Source: Tidjanibacter sp.
GTDB taxonomy: Bacteria; Bacteroidota; Bacteroidia; Bacteroidales; Rikenellaceae
Length of the DNA stretch: 6,806 nt
Assembly: GCA_017379955.1 (NCBI GenBank)
Contig: JAFNVE010000084.1
Coordinates: 1 to 6,806, forward strand
Direction: 5' to 3'
Shown: piece by piece, positions 5,323-6,806 of the stretch
Position numbering within the stretch: the stretch's first letter is position 1
How the letters are laid out: the number at the start of each line of letters is the position of its first letter
Program-made: the position numbers and the translations under genes
The notes under the pieces: model-generated
Seen by the model: only the letters and a program-made list of their open reading frames with translations
Databases searched by the model: none
What the model was told of the DNA's origin: nothing

Positions 5323-6315
5323 ATGGAAAAAAACTTTAATAACCCTGAATTTTTGTGGCTATTGCTGCTATTGGTGCCGATGGTGGTGCTCTACATTTTG
5401 CGCGTAAGGCGTGGTGGGGCAACGCTCACCATCTCCGACACCTCCACAGCACGCCGATTGCCACGCACAGCCCGTTACTATCTGCGTCACCTCCCCTTTG
5501 TGATGCGTGCGGTGGCGGTGGCACTCCTCATCGTGGCTCTCGCCCGTCCGCAGAGCAGCGAGCAGGGTAGCCTGACCTCCACACAGGGTATCGACATCGT
5601 CTTGGCGATGGACATCTCGGGTAGTATGTTGGCGCGCGACTTCGAGCCCGACCGTATCACTGCGGCACGCGAGGTGGCGGCAAACTTCATCGTAGACCGT
5701 CCCAACGACCGCATCGGTCTTGTGGTATTTGCGGGTGAGAGTTACACGCAGAGCCCTCTGACCACCGACAAGAGTTCGCTGCTGACACTCCTCGGACAGG
5801 TGCAGAGCGGTGTGATTGACGACGGAACAGCCATCGGCAACGGCTTGGCAACAGCCGTCAACCGACTGAAAGATAGCGAGGCGAAGAGCAAGGTAGCCAT
5901 CCTGCTCACCGACGGTGTGAACAACAGCGGACAGATAGCACCCCTGACTGCCGCCGAGATTGCAAAGGGCTATGGCATAAAGGTTTACACGATTGGCGTA
6001 GGTACACGAGGTCTTGCGCCCTACCCCGTATATGATATGTGGGGTCGTCTGCACTTCCAGCAGATGGAGGTCGATATTGACGAGCAGGTGCTCACCGATA
6101 TTGCCGACCTGACAGGTGGTAAGTACTTCCGCGCGACAGACCGTAAGACTCTTGCCGAGATTTACGACGAGATTAACTCGCTCGAAAAGACCAAGATAGA
6201 GACCGACGAGTTTGTGAAATATACCGAACTCTACCGCAGTTGGCTGCTCGCCGCACTTATGCTCCTTGTGGGTGAGGTATTGGTGCGCAAACTGTTGCTC
6301 AAACAAATACCTTAA
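5323..6315 (+). CDS. batA: BatA, membrane-anchored VWA-domain protein
   Basis: A 330-residue protein of the usual BatA length. TM1 covers about 10-26, a basic cytosolic loop follows, TM2 covers about 58-74 (ending in ALARPQ, a family hallmark), the VWA domain spans about 89-290 and a last TM lies at 307-321. MIDAS residues are complete: DISGS (97-101), T169 in DDGTAIG and D197 in LLTDG. The VWA domain lies after TM2 and so is probably periplasmic, though topology is inferred. BatA is thought to work with BatB and MoxR in the aerotolerance/stress system. The start is the ATG at 5323 within AAGAAATGGAAAAAAAC, followed by NPEFLWLLLLLVP, a typical BatA N-terminus. It is separated from batC by a 308-bp gap, so it may have its own promoter or reduced readthrough, but I see no clean -7 box close upstream. 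Confidence 0.96.
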   Translation: MEKNFNNPEFLWLLLLLVPMVVLYILRVRRGGATLTISDTSTARRLPRTARYYLRHLPFVMRAVAVALLIVALARPQSSEQGSLTSTQGIDIVLAMDISGSMLARDFEPDRITAAREVAANFIVDRPNDRIGLVVFAGESYTQSPLTTDKSSLLTLLGQVQSGVIDDGTAIGNGLATAVNRLKDSEAKSKVAILLTDGVNNSGQIAPLTAAEIAKGYGIKVYTIGVGTRGLAPYPVYDMWGRLHFQQMEVDIDEQVLTDIADLTGGKYFRATDRKTLAEIYDEINSLEKTKIETDEFVKYTELYRSWLLAALMLLVGEVLVRKLLLKQIP

Positions 6316-6389
6316 CCTAAAACCCCTAATCCCTAACCGCAAAACCTAATCGCAAGGCCTCCCTACCTGCACACCCAAAATGTAAAAAA
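6316..6389 (+). repeat. CCCTAA-rich batA-batB gap
   Basis: This 74-bp gap is pyrimidine-rich on the plus strand near its start, with repeated CCTAA or CCCTAA steps between 6316 and 6350. AATCCCTAA at 6328-6336 is identical to 5174-5182 in the right 9-bp array upstream of batA. No partner arm or clear hairpin is visible here, and no gene fits. An ATG directly followed by TAA lies at 6380-6385, just before the batB start. Confidence 0.35.
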
Positions 6390-6806
6390 ATGTTTAGATT
6401 TGAGAATATAGAGTTTTTGTATCTTCTGCTGCTGATTCCGCTGCTTGTCCTGCTCAACATATGGGCACGCAAGGAGCGTCGTCGTCGCCTGGAGCGATTC
6501 GGCAACCTCGACACCCTGCGCTCACTCATGCCCGACGACTCACCACGCAGACGCACCTTCAAGTCAGTGCTCTACATACTCGGTTTGTCGCAGGTCATCA
6601 TCGCCCTGGCACGCCCGCAGATTGGCTCCAAACTGAAAGAGGTGGAGCGTGAGGGTATTGAGATTATGCTTGCCATAGATGTCAGCAACTCGATGCTTGC
6701 CGAGGATTTCGAGCCCAACCGATTGGAGCGCACCAAGTATGCCGTAGGTCGTCTGTTGGAGGGCATTCAGGAGGATAAGATTGGTGTTATCATCTTTGCG
6801 GGTGAT
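6390..6806 (+). CDS. batB: BatB, membrane-anchored VWA-domain protein, first 139 codons (partial, cut by right edge)
   Basis: The frame is open from the ATG at 6390 to the last base. It begins MFRFENIEFLYLLLLIPLLV, a typical BatB start. TM1 covers about 9-25, an Arg-rich cytosolic loop follows (ARKERRRRLERFG, 26-38), TM2 covers about 59-74 and ends ALARPQ, and the VWA domain starts near residue 89 with MIDAS motif DVSNS (97-101). The visible end reads GVIIFAGD, equivalent to GLVVFAGE in BatA, so about 60% of a usual 330-350-residue BatB is missing. In the DxSxS motif BatB has Asn where BatA has Gly, which keeps the three metal-ligand positions. BatA and BatB share this architecture and are considered paralogues. 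Confidence 0.95.
   Translation, partial: MFRFENIEFLYLLLLIPLLVLLNIWARKERRRRLERFGNLDTLRSLMPDDSPRRRTFKSVLYILGLSQVIIALARPQIGSKLKEVEREGIEIMLAIDVSNSMLAEDFEPNRLERTKYAVGRLLEGIQEDKIGVIIFAGD

Noticed and set aside
5368..6342. 324-codon open frame on the minus strand opposite batA
   Set aside because: It is antisense to BatA, whose VWA and TM features are complete. The antisense protein is Cys/His-scattered and has no family features.
6395..6402. TAGATTTG, an exact -7 box match
   Set aside because: It lies inside the batB coding sequence, 5 nt after the start codon, and has no useful place for a batB promoter. It is probably coincidence.

Overview
The window looks like a chromosomal segment of a Bacteroidales bacterium. 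The C-rich codon use would fit Alistipes or other Rikenellaceae, but that genus guess is an inference. The evidence is the bat (Bacteroides aerotolerance) gene set, A-rich translation leaders with little Shine-Dalgarno signal, and TAnnTTTG-type -7 promoter boxes.

Layout: (1) 1-993, minus strand: the N-terminal 331 residues of a UvrD/PcrA-family superfamily 1 helicase, cut by the left window edge. (2) 994-1201: a divergent intergenic region with a Bacteroidetes-type -7 box facing each way, a perfect 8-3-8 palindrome between them, and a hairpin-rich leader before moxR. (3) 1202-5014, plus strand: four tightly packed genes. These are a MoxR AAA+ ATPase, a DUF58/VWA protein, a membrane protein with a signal peptide, a BatD-like periplasmic part, one TM segment and a cytosolic tail, and a BatC-type TPR lipoprotein-like or periplasmic protein with an Asn/Gln/Asp-rich linker. 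(4) 5015-5322: a 308-bp gap with no convincing gene. It holds a roughly 200-bp palindromic, MITE-like element built partly from inverted 9-bp tandem repeats, then a short structured segment with a possible 23-codon ORF ending 3 nt before batA. (5) 5323-6315: batA. (6) 6316-6389: a CCCTAA-rich gap. (7) 6390 to the right edge: the first 139 codons of batB.

How the genes work together: MoxR AAA+ ATPases are usually encoded beside VWA-domain proteins and are thought to act as chaperones or remodellers of partners bound through the metal-ion-dependent adhesion site (MIDAS). Here one MoxR sits with a soluble VWA protein (DUF58) and two membrane-anchored VWA proteins (BatA, BatB), whose VWA domains lie between TM segments. 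BatC and the BatD-like protein would supply periplasmic interaction surfaces. The system is linked to oxygen or stress tolerance and envelope integrity in several bacteria, but its biochemical activity is not settled. batD and batE would be expected just beyond the right edge.

The operon itself is a known type. The unusual points are the position of batC upstream of batA, the repeat element that splits the operon, the palindrome shared by the divergent promoters, and an EF-hand-like loop in BatC.
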